From positions 62,001 to 126,000 of the forward strand of contig SUXW01000002.1 of NCBI GenBank assembly GCA_015060765.1: a stretch of 64,000 nt of DNA. The letters run 5' to 3'. The notes below the pieces were generated by a model that was not told where the DNA came from, did no database searches, and saw nothing but the letters and a program-made list of their open reading frames with translations. Every line of letters begins with the position of its first letter. The stretch's first letter is position 1. This document shows, one piece after another, positions 52,346 through 61,199 of this stretch. This stretch comes from Bacteroides sp. (GTDB lineage Bacteria; Bacteroidota; Bacteroidia; Bacteroidales; Bacteroidaceae). The position numbers and the translations under genes are program-made.

Positions 52346-53683
52346 TTATAAGGGTTGTTTGATTTCTTTTCCATCTACATATACATCGTCTATCACCAGA
52401 TTTCTACAATCCTCGAAGATGCAAGGATTCTTTGCATCCATAATATGGACATCTCGCATCACGATACCTTCTATAGGAGCTTCTTCCAAGCCCACCACCT
52501 TCAGCGGAGTATCTACACCTTGTACGGTAAGTCCGGAAACATAAATATTCCGAAATTCGGGAGTGCGATCGCTCTTCCGTTCTGGTGGCATCTTACTATA
52601 TTTCAAGTTAAGCACAACAGCTTCTTTCTTAATGTTGCTCATCACAACATTGCTGATACGAATATTTTCCACCACACCACCACGTCCACGGGTAGACTTC
52701 AAGCGGATACCCCGATCGGTACCATCAAACACACAATTGCTGATTGTTACCTTCTTCACACCGCCACTCATTTCACTACCGATAACCACACCACCGTGTC
52801 CACTCAACATAGTACAATTGGTAATAGTAATGTTTTCACAAGGAACACCTATCTTGCGAGCTTGCAAGTCACGACCCGACTTGATGGTGATACAGTCATC
52901 ACCCACCGAAATATGACAATCGCTGATATGTACGTTCTTGGATGACTCAGGATTAATACCATCGGTATTGGGCGAAGGAACATTGTGAATGGTTACTCCT
53001 TTCACGGTTACATTATCACAGAATTGAGGATTGACTGTCCAAAATGGAGAATTAATAATCTTCACACCTTCTATCCGTACATCCTTACAACGAATAGGCT
53101 GAATAAATGGTGGACGCATAAACCGCCGGTCAAGAGTATTGTGCCAATCTTCATTCGTTTCAACATAGAGTGCTTTCATATCGTTAGCTTGTTCGAACAT
53201 AGGCTGATACTTATTGATATCACGTTTTCCATACTCTTTCAAGTCAATAATAACTCGGAAGAATTCCATCCACCAAGCTTTTCCTTGTCCGTCAAGGGTA
53301 CCTTCTCCTTTAATTGTGATATTTTCAGCATCTACAGCATAAATGAGCGGCTGGAAACTTTTCATCATCACTCCTTCGTATCGCATTTCCACATAAGGCA
53401 GATATTCGTCAAAGTTATCGGAAAATTTCAATACGGCACCAGCCTCCAATTCAAGGGTGATATGACTTTTCATGCAAATGGAAGCGGTAAGATAAATACC
53501 TGCGGGGAAAAAGAGTGTTCCTCCCCCATTGGCATGAAGACGTTCGATAGTTGAATTAATGAGTTCAGTATTCAATTGGGTACCATCGGTTACGGCACCT
53601 GCTTGCTTCATGTCCACTCTCTCAGCACGAAGAAAAGAGAACAAGCATATACTCAGCAGCAAAATGATAATTCGTTTATTCAT
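52346..53683 (-). CDS. GH28 polygalacturonase-family enzyme, exported
   Basis: This is a 445-residue protein with signal MNKRIIILLLSICLFSFLRA. It is a right-handed beta-helix with all GH28 signatures: Asp241 (NTDG), Asp262-Asp263 (VGDDC), His296 (SGHGG) and Arg327/Lys329 (RGIRLKS). It should hydrolyse alpha-1,4-galacturonosidic bonds by inversion. Within an RG-II locus this means the homogalacturonan backbone, or GalA left after side chains are removed. It lies between GH78 (11 bp) and the esterase (1 bp), so de-esterification and backbone cleavage are produced together. Exo or endo action cannot be told from sequence; periplasmic members are often exo-acting. Confidence 0.95.
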   Translation of the reverse strand: MNKRIIILLLSICLFSFLRAERVDMKQAGAVTDGTQLNTELINSTIERLHANGGGTLFFPAGIYLTASICMKSHITLELEAGAVLKFSDNFDEYLPYVEMRYEGVMMKSFQPLIYAVDAENITIKGEGTLDGQGKAWWMEFFRVIIDLKEYGKRDINKYQPMFEQANDMKALYVETNEDWHNTLDRRFMRPPFIQPIRCKDVRIEGVKIINSPFWTVNPQFCDNVTVKGVTIHNVPSPNTDGINPESSKNVHISDCHISVGDDCITIKSGRDLQARKIGVPCENITITNCTMLSGHGGVVIGSEMSGGVKKVTISNCVFDGTDRGIRLKSTRGRGGVVENIRISNVVMSNIKKEAVVLNLKYSKMPPERKSDRTPEFRNIYVSGLTVQGVDTPLKVVGLEEAPIEGIVMRDVHIMDAKNPCIFEDCRNLVIDDVYVDGKEIKQPL

Positions 53684-53694
53684 ATAACTATTAT

Positions 53695-56445
53695 TTATAA
53701 TTTACATTGAAATTCATAAGTTCCGCTTCCCATCTGATGTACAGACTTTCCATCAGGCATCATCACATGGGCAGAACAACCTACCGGTATGCTGACCTTC
53801 AGTTTAAAAATATCCTCATCACGTGTCCAATCTACTGTTACCTGTCCATAAACAGTTTGAGTAAAAGCAGAAACGGAGGTCAAATCGCCTATCGGCTGTG
53901 GAGATATGTACAGATTTTGCATGCCTGGATGATCCAAAGAAGTTTCTATGCCAGCCAACGAACGGAAGAACCATTCGTCTATCTGCCCCATCATGAAATG
54001 GTTCCAAGACGAACCTTGTCGAGGATCCCATTGTTCAGTCAAAGTAGTAGCACCATACTTCAATTGGAATCCATATCCAGGCGCTTCTTCATGGTTATGC
54101 ATGGTATACATTAGCTCATTCAATCCATTGCGTGCCAAAGTCTGGAATAAATATCGGTTACCCACATCGCCTGTAGTCAGACGATTACCATGCTTACGGA
54201 TATCGGCCACCAAATTATCAAGTATTGCCTTTCGATCGGCTGATGGAGCCATATCCAGAAACAAAGGTAAGGCATAGCTACATTGGCTTCCTGTACCATA
54301 TTGATGCTTTGCAACATCATAGAATTCCCGATGGAAAGCATCGTTTATAGCTACAGACAATGCCTCATAATGCTGCTCATCATAATCGTTCCCTACCATA
54401 CAAGCCGCCCTTTTCATATAATCAACTATCATAAAATAATGAGCTGTAGCTACCAATGGAACAGGTGTATTGCGGGAGAACCCTGCACGAAAATCGCCAT
54501 AATCATACCAATCACCTAATCCAAATGATAGGATGTGGTTATTAGCACGGGTAGCTAAATAATCGGTATAGCGACGCATTTGATTGTAGTACTTACGTAT
54601 CAACGAATCATCACCGGTCCATTCATAGTACATAAACGGAAGTACCACAAAAGTACATCCCCATTCTGGAGATTCAGCAAAATCATCCATTCCTGGCCCT
54701 TGGAAGACTACCAGTTCGGGAGCAGTAGTGGGTATCGAACCGTTAGGGCGTTGCGCATCGGCTATATTCTGCAATGTTTGTGGCACAAAACCTGTCAAGT
54801 CATAGTTATATAACAGACCCGGACCATTCAAATGGTCTTGCTCCAACCAACCTAATTTTTCACGGTGAGGGCAATCTGTGAACACCCCTTGCATATTACT
54901 CCGAACCGCTTTCTCAATGAGGCGATGAGCAGCATTAAAAATACGATTAGAAGACTTGAATGCAGACACTTTAGAAGCCGAATTATAAACAAAACATGAC
55001 TCGATGTTTCGTATTACAGGCAACCGTTTAGGATTCTTTTGGCCTTCCAACACGGCTCCTTCTACTTGAATGTAACGGAACCCATAGTATGAAAAACGGG
55101 GATGCCATGTTTCTTCTCCATCACCTTTCAATGTATATTCATAATAATGTTGACGACCTGTTTGCCGTTGGTTACAAGCTCCTTCAGGAGTAAGTGATTC
55201 GGCAACCAACAAAGTTATCTTCTGACCTCTTTTGCCTCTTACCGTAATTTCAGGGAATCCAGCCAAATTCTGTCCCATGTCAAGTACAAAAGCAGAGGCA
55301 TCAACATTACGCTTGGTTGATTTGCTTGCAGCAACTACTTGTTCATCTGTAAGTTTTGTAATTGACTGAGGAATATACCGTTCCATAATCTTTACTGGTT
55401 CCGCTAATTGTGGACGCAGAATACCTTTGGGGGATTCCTGAATCACCACCGAACGCCAAACCTTGTCATTGAATCCGACAACATTCCATCCTTTTTGTTC
55501 CAATCGAGCATCGTAATCTTCTCCACCATAGATACAATTGAAGGTAATGGGACTGAAATCATATTTCCAAGTATCATCTGTCAACACCGACTGACGGGTA
55601 CCGTCTTCGTAACAAATATCCATACACATACGTAAGGTAGGAGCACCGAAACTAATAAGCAGTTTTCGATACCTTCCTCCTTGCACATTATAGAAACCGT
55701 TTCCCAAGCATACACCAATGGCGTTATTACCTTCCTTTAAGAAAGAAGTCACATCGTAGGTATTGTACCATACTGTCTTGTCGAAATCGGCAACCAACGG
55801 AGCGAACTCACTCTCGCCCACCTTTTTACCGTTCAAGGAGAATTCATACAAGCCCAATCCACATACATACGCAATAGCTTTCTTCACTTTCTTGCTTGCC
55901 ATGAATTCCTTACGAAGCAGAATACTCTTCTTTGCCAAGCTATCCACGCGAGCCCACGCATCCTTCACATTAGGTTTCTTCAGTTCGGCACCTGTATAGA
56001 TACGTCCTTCAGGCAAACAAGCATCTTTGCGGGTTATGGCTCCAATCCATTTACTATCCTTGAAAGATGTAACCCCATCCGTAACGATAAATTCCGCCGA
56101 AGCACTCCATTCAGAGACAGCATCTGTTTCATCCCATACACGGACACGCCACGTATAGCAACCTTGCTTCAAAAAAGTAGGAATCAGTTGGCTTCGATCT
56201 GATTTAATTTTCCCTGTATGCCACACAAGAGTATCGGTCCATGAATTGTAAACCTCAAGTTCATAAGCCGTCTGAGACGTACCGTTTTCCAGGGAAGATA
56301 ATTGCCATCCCAAACGAGGAGATTCTACAGATACAACGCAACCACTTTTCTGTTCAGCAGTTAGTTTTATAACAGTAATGTCTTTTGCCTGTATACAGAC
56401 AGACAAAAGACACAATACTGTTACCATATATTTTTTCAAATTCAT
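53695..56445 (-). CDS. GH78 alpha-L-rhamnosidase, exported
   Basis: This is a 916-residue protein, the full GH78 length. I start it at the ATG at 56445 (MNLKKYMVTVLCLLSVCIQA); a frame from 56502 overlaps the upstream gene. It begins with VIKLTAEQKSGCVVSVESPRLGW, the rhamnosidase N-terminal sandwich. Then come KKAIAYVCGLGLYEFSLNGKKVGE (jelly roll) and the catalytic-region block VFTDCPHREKLGWLEQD. The barrel and C-terminal sandwich (YGQVTVDWTRDEDIFKLKVSIP) complete the fold. Three GH78 enzymes in the window fit the several differently linked rhamnoses in RG-II chains A, B and C. Which one this protein attacks is not visible. It is co-transcribed with GH28 and GH143-GH142. Confidence 0.93.
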   Translation of the reverse strand: MNLKKYMVTVLCLLSVCIQAKDITVIKLTAEQKSGCVVSVESPRLGWQLSSLENGTSQTAYELEVYNSWTDTLVWHTGKIKSDRSQLIPTFLKQGCYTWRVRVWDETDAVSEWSASAEFIVTDGVTSFKDSKWIGAITRKDACLPEGRIYTGAELKKPNVKDAWARVDSLAKKSILLRKEFMASKKVKKAIAYVCGLGLYEFSLNGKKVGESEFAPLVADFDKTVWYNTYDVTSFLKEGNNAIGVCLGNGFYNVQGGRYRKLLISFGAPTLRMCMDICYEDGTRQSVLTDDTWKYDFSPITFNCIYGGEDYDARLEQKGWNVVGFNDKVWRSVVIQESPKGILRPQLAEPVKIMERYIPQSITKLTDEQVVAASKSTKRNVDASAFVLDMGQNLAGFPEITVRGKRGQKITLLVAESLTPEGACNQRQTGRQHYYEYTLKGDGEETWHPRFSYYGFRYIQVEGAVLEGQKNPKRLPVIRNIESCFVYNSASKVSAFKSSNRIFNAAHRLIEKAVRSNMQGVFTDCPHREKLGWLEQDHLNGPGLLYNYDLTGFVPQTLQNIADAQRPNGSIPTTAPELVVFQGPGMDDFAESPEWGCTFVVLPFMYYEWTGDDSLIRKYYNQMRRYTDYLATRANNHILSFGLGDWYDYGDFRAGFSRNTPVPLVATAHYFMIVDYMKRAACMVGNDYDEQHYEALSVAINDAFHREFYDVAKHQYGTGSQCSYALPLFLDMAPSADRKAILDNLVADIRKHGNRLTTGDVGNRYLFQTLARNGLNELMYTMHNHEEAPGYGFQLKYGATTLTEQWDPRQGSSWNHFMMGQIDEWFFRSLAGIETSLDHPGMQNLYISPQPIGDLTSVSAFTQTVYGQVTVDWTRDEDIFKLKVSIPVGCSAHVMMPDGKSVHQMGSGTYEFQCKL

Positions 56446-56455
56446 GAATCCATTT

Positions 56456-59400
56456 TTAAGGTAAAACATTCTCGCAAACAATTCGTTGTAACGAAGGAGC
56501 ATGACCTACCACTTTCCCATTTAATAAGATGTGAAGTCCCTTACCCATACGGTAATGGTCTCCGTTCTTGTCCCATACTATAGTGACATAATGACCGTGA
56601 TAAAGGATATTGTCCAAACAGAACCAATCCCATTTTCCTTCCGGCACCAATGGATTTACTTCTATCGTCCGGTCCATACGAGGACGTAAACCTATCAATC
56701 CTGTAATAAGCAAATCATTGAAAGTGGAATGGTTGTAATAACGGGCACGTTCCTGATCGCCCTTCAACCAATAACCAGTCACTTCATCCAGATATTCACC
56801 AATATACGGACGTCCCCGATGATATTGTGATTCCACATACAGTTCCATCTGACGGAAGTATACGCTGTCGGTCAAAGTAGTTTGTGGATAATTATTCATA
56901 AAATTCGCCATAGCAGTCAGTGTTTGAGCAGAAGCGAAAGGCCAAATGGCTCCATCCCATTCACACTTACCCACTCCACGTGTACGAAACTCCGGATGAC
57001 GGCGTTCAGCTGTAGTCAACCCATAAGGAGAAGAGAAACCTTTTTCGTCCATAATTTCTTTCCACGCCACTTCATATTTGGCATCGGAATCTGGCAGATT
57101 AAAATACCAGGGAATGTAACCAATGGCTTCGCGGGCCTTAGCTGTAGTATCCCCACGTACCGTTTCAAAGAAACCACGTTCGGTATCCCACAACTTGTTT
57201 TGAACCAAAGTCTTGATACTATCAGCCTTCATACCATACTTCATAGCCATACCTTCGTCACCAATCATCATACCCAATTGCATCAATGCTTTGGCATTAC
57301 CATACATATAACTATTGATAGTAGGACGAGCATACTGCTTGCGACGACCTCCACTTATGGATTCTTCCATACCATCCTGTACATCGCCTTGCCAATAGAG
57401 ACCATTTTTCAACCGATGTGTTTTTTCCCAACGGGTATATTCCTGAATCAAATCTTCCTTCATGTCAATAAAGAATTCCTTGTCTCCATCCACCAAATAA
57501 CGGGCCATCAATGCATCGGGATTCCACGAACTGAACTTCATCATTTTGTTCATTGGCTTTCCTTCATTACCACGATACCAAGTATGAATTATCTGATCAA
57601 GATACTTAGCATCATGCAACCAACGACTTTCGTAAATATGATGACCAATGGCACAAGCAATCAAATTGTACTTGTCAGCATACGAACGGTTGACAAGGAA
57701 TTCTGTCATGCCATAACCTACTGGTGTTTCTTTAATATGCTTGCGAAGTGTCCACCAACGATAGTAGAAAATCTCTTCAAAATTCTGCTGTGGACATTCG
57801 AACAAAGGAATATTTTCTTTCATCCATGCCGCTGATTGTGCATTGGGTATAGCCTGAACAATGTTTTCATCTTCCATACCGTTGAAATAATCAACGTAAT
57901 GCTTGAAATCATCAAACTTCAAGACAGCAGCTTTAGCATCCACATCGGCCGATGAAGTCTTGAAATTGGCTATGCGATAAATACATTCCGGTTCTTGTTC
58001 ACCTGCCCGTTCCAAAGTTCCATACCAATCGGCTGGTGTATCAATGGTAGGATATGTACGCTGTCCACCTGTACGGAACATAACCCGTTCGATAGCACTT
58101 ACTGGTGCAAAAAACATGCGTTGACCACACTTCTTTCCATCCACGAAGATTTGTATCAATCGGTTGGCTACCGACAACACAGCTTCCACGTGATAAGTCT
58201 TTCCTGCTTCGTATTTGATGTTTCCTCCAAATCGTGCTCCGCCCTTGGTACGCATCTGTCCCTCAGCAGTCAATTCAATACGCGAACATGCAATTCCATT
58301 TTCATCAAGGAATTCAATCTGAAGCAATCCCTTATCGTTCTGTTCAGCCATCAAGTCAAATGATACTTTCAATTCCTTGCTGGCCGGAATTTTCCGCTCG
58401 ACGCGAGCATAATCAAACAAATCCTTATCCTTCAACACCAACCATTTTCCATCGAGTGAAACAGGAGCCCATTGCAATGAATAGATGTTCCATTGAGTCA
58501 ATTCTGATAAATTCTTATAAGTAGCGAAATCATCATTAGCATGAGCAGTAGCCTGCGTCTGTACCGGCACCGGTATCCTTGCTACCCACATGTCTTCTTT
58601 ATTTACACTATAAGTCAACCACATATCTCCATCGGGAGGTGTACCATTACCTTCTTGGATACCTCTAACATACTGAGGACCAAACGACTTGTAATTGCCT
58701 CCATAACGCATAGGAGTAATTTCACCATGAACTAAGTTCAAAGTAGTATATTCCAATCCATCCTTACTCAGAGAAATGGCAAGCGGCCAACGAAACTCCG
58801 ATGGATTATATACAGTAGCATAAGTACCATCACTCAAACGTTGTCCCCAAATCTTGGCATTGCTATTCACGAATCCTTTAGCACGTTCTATTGGTTGTTC
58901 CCAAGTCTTTCCTCCATCCGAGCTGATGGAAGTAAGTGCATGTTTCCAAAGACTTGCGATACGACCGTCAGGTAAAGTATAATCGCAATATGCCTTATAT
59001 CCTTTATTTAATGGAATAAGCGGATCATTCCGGTCAGCTTCTTCCACCCACTGCATCATGTAACGGGGATTATCTAGAATTTCCTGACAAGCTTTTCTGA
59101 ATCCTTTATCCTTGCTTCGGGTATAATAAGGAAAATCTGTATTCTTTTCATTGAAATCGTGGTTGTAATAAATAAAATAAATAGGACCCATAGAACCATC
59201 CTTGTATATTTCACGTACCACACGACCAATTCCGTTACCGTCATTTGGGTCATCCTTACGATCAAGTGCTATACCATAATTACCCATAGCAATCAATCGG
59301 TTATCTTTCGACACATAAAATCCCACGCGTTGGTGCATGATGGCATCTAGTCCTCTAGCATGATCTGTACGGCCTTCTTTTGTAAATCCATCGGGAACCC

Positions 59401-59770
59401 GATAGATAGGAAACAATGTTATAGGAGCGCTCCAATGATAACCGTCTTCCGAAGTCATCAAAAAAGTTTGTGAAGGCGGCACATGTTCATCAACAGGATC
59501 GGCCAAATAATGCATATAAAACTTACCGTTCCAATAAGCCATCATAGGCTGATGGTTATAGGTCCACCCGTTACCATTTTCGGAAGCGGGATTTTCACGA
59601 TTGGCACGCATAACCTGAATATTATGTACCCCCACTACGGGTGACAGTTGGCCATCGTGATAAGTAGGATTGGATAGTTCGGTACCAGTATAATGGATAC
59701 GGTCTTGGGCAATACCTGTTACCGCCAATGCGCATGCAGCTATCCAAATATAAAATTGTTTATTATTCAT
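56456..59770 (-). CDS. Bimodular GH143 (DHA hydrolase) - GH142 (beta-L-arabinofuranosidase) enzyme
   Basis: This is a 1104-residue protein with signal MNNKQFYIWIAACALAVTGIA. Residues about 25-420 form a propeller with sialidase-like features (TSEDGYHW, SSDGGKTWEQP, RLSDGTYATVYNP). A beta-sandwich follows at about 430-620 (LKVSFDLMAEQNDKGLLQIEF). Then comes an (alpha/alpha)6 barrel at about 640-1040 (GYGMTEFLVNRSYADKYNLIA, GKCEWDGAIWPFASAQT, GYWLKGDQERARYYNHSTFND) and a short C-terminal sandwich. BT1020 founded both GH142 and GH143 and has this arrangement. Its two activities remove Araf and then DHA, the two sugars of RG-II side chain D. The match in domain order and in neighbours (GH78, GH28, GH43) is strong. 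Confidence 0.88.
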   Translation of the reverse strand: MNNKQFYIWIAACALAVTGIAQDRIHYTGTELSNPTYHDGQLSPVVGVHNIQVMRANRENPASENGNGWTYNHQPMMAYWNGKFYMHYLADPVDEHVPPSQTFLMTSEDGYHWSAPITLFPIYRVPDGFTKEGRTDHARGLDAIMHQRVGFYVSKDNRLIAMGNYGIALDRKDDPNDGNGIGRVVREIYKDGSMGPIYFIYYNHDFNEKNTDFPYYTRSKDKGFRKACQEILDNPRYMMQWVEEADRNDPLIPLNKGYKAYCDYTLPDGRIASLWKHALTSISSDGGKTWEQPIERAKGFVNSNAKIWGQRLSDGTYATVYNPSEFRWPLAISLSKDGLEYTTLNLVHGEITPMRYGGNYKSFGPQYVRGIQEGNGTPPDGDMWLTYSVNKEDMWVARIPVPVQTQATAHANDDFATYKNLSELTQWNIYSLQWAPVSLDGKWLVLKDKDLFDYARVERKIPASKELKVSFDLMAEQNDKGLLQIEFLDENGIACSRIELTAEGQMRTKGGARFGGNIKYEAGKTYHVEAVLSVANRLIQIFVDGKKCGQRMFFAPVSAIERVMFRTGGQRTYPTIDTPADWYGTLERAGEQEPECIYRIANFKTSSADVDAKAAVLKFDDFKHYVDYFNGMEDENIVQAIPNAQSAAWMKENIPLFECPQQNFEEIFYYRWWTLRKHIKETPVGYGMTEFLVNRSYADKYNLIACAIGHHIYESRWLHDAKYLDQIIHTWYRGNEGKPMNKMMKFSSWNPDALMARYLVDGDKEFFIDMKEDLIQEYTRWEKTHRLKNGLYWQGDVQDGMEESISGGRRKQYARPTINSYMYGNAKALMQLGMMIGDEGMAMKYGMKADSIKTLVQNKLWDTERGFFETVRGDTTAKAREAIGYIPWYFNLPDSDAKYEVAWKEIMDEKGFSSPYGLTTAERRHPEFRTRGVGKCEWDGAIWPFASAQTLTAMANFMNNYPQTTLTDSVYFRQMELYVESQYHRGRPYIGEYLDEVTGYWLKGDQERARYYNHSTFNDLLITGLIGLRPRMDRTIEVNPLVPEGKWDWFCLDNILYHGHYVTIVWDKNGDHYRMGKGLHILLNGKVVGHAPSLQRIVCENVLP

Positions 59771-59780
59771 GTAAATAGGA

Positions 59781-60704
59781 TTAAGGGTTCAACAAGTTAT
59801 TTACAAGAGATTGAGGTGCACGGAAAATAGTACCGTGTTTATGGCCTTCGGGAACATTCACTTGTTCCGTCATATCTTCAAATTGTATAAAATCACTAGT
59901 ACGCATCGCACCATAAATCTGTTTTCGATAGACATCAAAATAAATCAAATATTCATTACCCAATTGAACAGCCGATGGTCCTTCTACAAATTCCTCTGTA
60001 AAGGGTTCTGAAGCCGGTCCCCACGGTCCTTCGGGTGAATCTGCAAACGATATTTTAAGATTACGGTTCGGACGAGTATTATCCTTCAGCACCATAACAT
60101 AATCCTTTGGAGCTCGTTTTATAATAATGGCATCGATAACGCTGAATCCCGGGTCATAAAAAAGTTTTGTTTCCGAAAAAGTTTCAAAGTCCTTGGTCGT
60201 CATATAATACAGACGATGGTTATTGAATTCATCCTCCACTCCTTTCTCAAATTGATACGGTATACATGAAGCCCATACCACCATCATTTGTTCTTTCACA
60301 TCATCGTAGAACAATTCGGGAGCCCACACATTTACCGTTGTTGTATCATGCGCCATTACAGGAATGAACTTTTGTTCCGACCATTTTTTCAAATCCTTGC
60401 TACAAGCATATCCAAATCCCAAATCACCTTTCCAACTGCTGGTCCATACCAAATGAAAAGTTCCATCGGGCGTACGTACCATTGACGGATCACGCATTAC
60501 TTTCTGTTTCCCTATTTCCGGTTGTAACCACACACCCGGTATACTATCCCAATGAATACCATCTTCGCTATAAAGATATCGCAAACCATCAATTGCCGGT
60601 TCATGAAAAGAGGTGAATACATAGACATTCTTGTCTACAGAACTGGTGCAAGCGCACATAACCAACAAGCACATCCATGCCCATACATATTTTATCTTAT
60701 TCAT
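59781..60704 (-). CDS. GH43-like five-bladed propeller glycosidase, lipoprotein
   Basis: This is a 307-residue protein. I start it at the ATG at 60704, giving MNKIKYVWAWMCLLVMCAC with lipobox Cys19; a frame open to 60815 adds an unlikely leader. Propeller signatures include RYLYSEDGIHW, MRDPSMVRTPDGTFHLVWTSSW, NVWAPELFYDD (the WAPE block of GH43) and EGPSAVQLGNEYLIYFDVY. GH43 enzymes act on arabinofuranosides, xylosides or galactosides. The RG-II locus of B. thetaiotaomicron ends with a GH43-type gene at the same place (BT1021, from memory), whose exact role I do not recall. It is the first gene of the right-hand transcript, 10 bp ahead of GH143-GH142. Confidence 0.85.
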   Translation of the reverse strand: MNKIKYVWAWMCLLVMCACTSSVDKNVYVFTSFHEPAIDGLRYLYSEDGIHWDSIPGVWLQPEIGKQKVMRDPSMVRTPDGTFHLVWTSSWKGDLGFGYACSKDLKKWSEQKFIPVMAHDTTTVNVWAPELFYDDVKEQMMVVWASCIPYQFEKGVEDEFNNHRLYYMTTKDFETFSETKLFYDPGFSVIDAIIIKRAPKDYVMVLKDNTRPNRNLKISFADSPEGPWGPASEPFTEEFVEGPSAVQLGNEYLIYFDVYRKQIYGAMRTSDFIQFEDMTEQVNVPEGHKHGTIFRAPQSLVNNLLNP

Positions 60705-60852
60705 ATTAAAGAGATTTATTAACATTAAGACGAATAGAATATATGAATGTACTCTATCAAAAAGGGAAAAAGGAGATTTTACCCGCCATTTGGGAAACAA
60801 ACGTCCGAAAATCATTGTTTATCTTTGTACTGAACAATCAAAAACAACAACT
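60705..60852. other. Divergent intergenic region between the PUL and the small gene
   Basis: This 148-bp region must hold the promoter of the GH43-to-esterase transcript (minus strand) and that of the small plus-strand gene. No exact TAnnTTTG is seen on the minus strand, which suits activator-dependent expression. Regulator-binding repeats were not recognised by eye. Confidence 0.5.
60820..60827 (+). promoter_or_regulatory. Bacteroides -7 promoter element for the 68-residue gene
   Basis: TATCTTTG matches the TAnnTTTG consensus and lies 25 bp before the ATG at 60853. The nearest TTTG upstream (60789-60792) is 27 bp away, longer than the usual 19-21, so the -33 element is doubtful. Confidence 0.5.
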
Positions 60853-61059
60853 ATGGCACTTGACAAGATTAAAATCAAAAAGAATGCAGAGAGTATTATC
60901 GGATTAATGAAGACAGGATACCAATATTCATTGTCCAAGTTGGAAGAAATAACCCGGATAGGTACCACAGAATTATGCCTGGCACTGCTTGTACTGATAC
61001 AGGAAAATAGAGTGGAACAATATCAAGGCGAAGACGGTATCCGTTATGCTATACGCTAA
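60853..61059 (+). CDS. Small conserved-looking hypothetical protein, 68 residues
   Basis: The ATG at 60853 opens MALDKIKIKKNAESIIGLMK and the gene ends in ...EDGIRYAIR. I do not recognise a family. The sequence reads as a few helices (IIGLMKTGYQYSLSKLEEI, TELCLALLVLIQE) followed by a short beta-like end (RVEQYQGEDGIRYAI), a pattern compatible with a small winged-helix fold. There is no signal peptide or membrane segment, and it is strongly basic at the N-terminus. A promoter box upstream and a terminator downstream make it a stand-alone transcription unit. It is divergent from the PUL and is probably not part of it. Confidence 0.75.
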   Translation: MALDKIKIKKNAESIIGLMKTGYQYSLSKLEEITRIGTTELCLALLVLIQENRVEQYQGEDGIRYAIR

Positions 61060-61105
61060 ATTAAACCAAACTAAATTATTTTTCTTATCCGACTATTCGT
61101 CTGTA

Positions 61106-61143
61106 GTTCCCTGCTTTCCGAAAAAGCGGGGAACTTTTGTTTG
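61106..61143 (+). terminator. Rho-independent terminator after the 68-residue gene
   Basis: GTTCCCTGCTTT (61106-61117) pairs with AAAGCGGGGAAC (61123-61134), 12 pairs including one T-G wobble, with a 5-nt loop. TTTTGTTTG follows. It sits 47 bp after the stop codon and directly abuts the mutS2 promoter. Confidence 0.8.
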
Positions 61144-61170
61144 TATCTTCATAAGTTTGCACTATTTTTG
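61140..61170 (+). promoter_or_regulatory. mutS2 promoter, Bacteroides -33/-7 type
   Basis: TTTG at 61140-61143 and TATTTTTG at 61163-61170 are separated by 19 bp, the standard spacing for the Bacteroides primary sigma factor. The expected transcription start is a few bases past 61170, very close to the ATG at 61185. This favours the ATG at 61200 as the translation start. Confidence 0.75.
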
Positions 61171-61199
61171 CACTCGAAAACATAATGTACACTGCTTGT

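Noticed and set aside
56882-57835. 317-codon open frame on the plus strand
   Set aside because: It is antisense to the GH143-GH142 gene, has no signal or domain pattern, and is rich in His/Ile/Thr as expected of a reversed coding frame. Many shorter antisense frames were discarded for the same reason.
42865-60704. Ulvan or arabinogalactan utilization locus
   Set aside because: Rhamnosidases could suggest this, but there are no sulfatases or ulvan lyases, and the apiosidase, GH141, GH137 and GH142/143 set points to RG-II.
60705-60815. Longer start of the GH43 protein
   Set aside because: The 37 extra residues precede a complete lipoprotein signal and would leave little space for a promoter.
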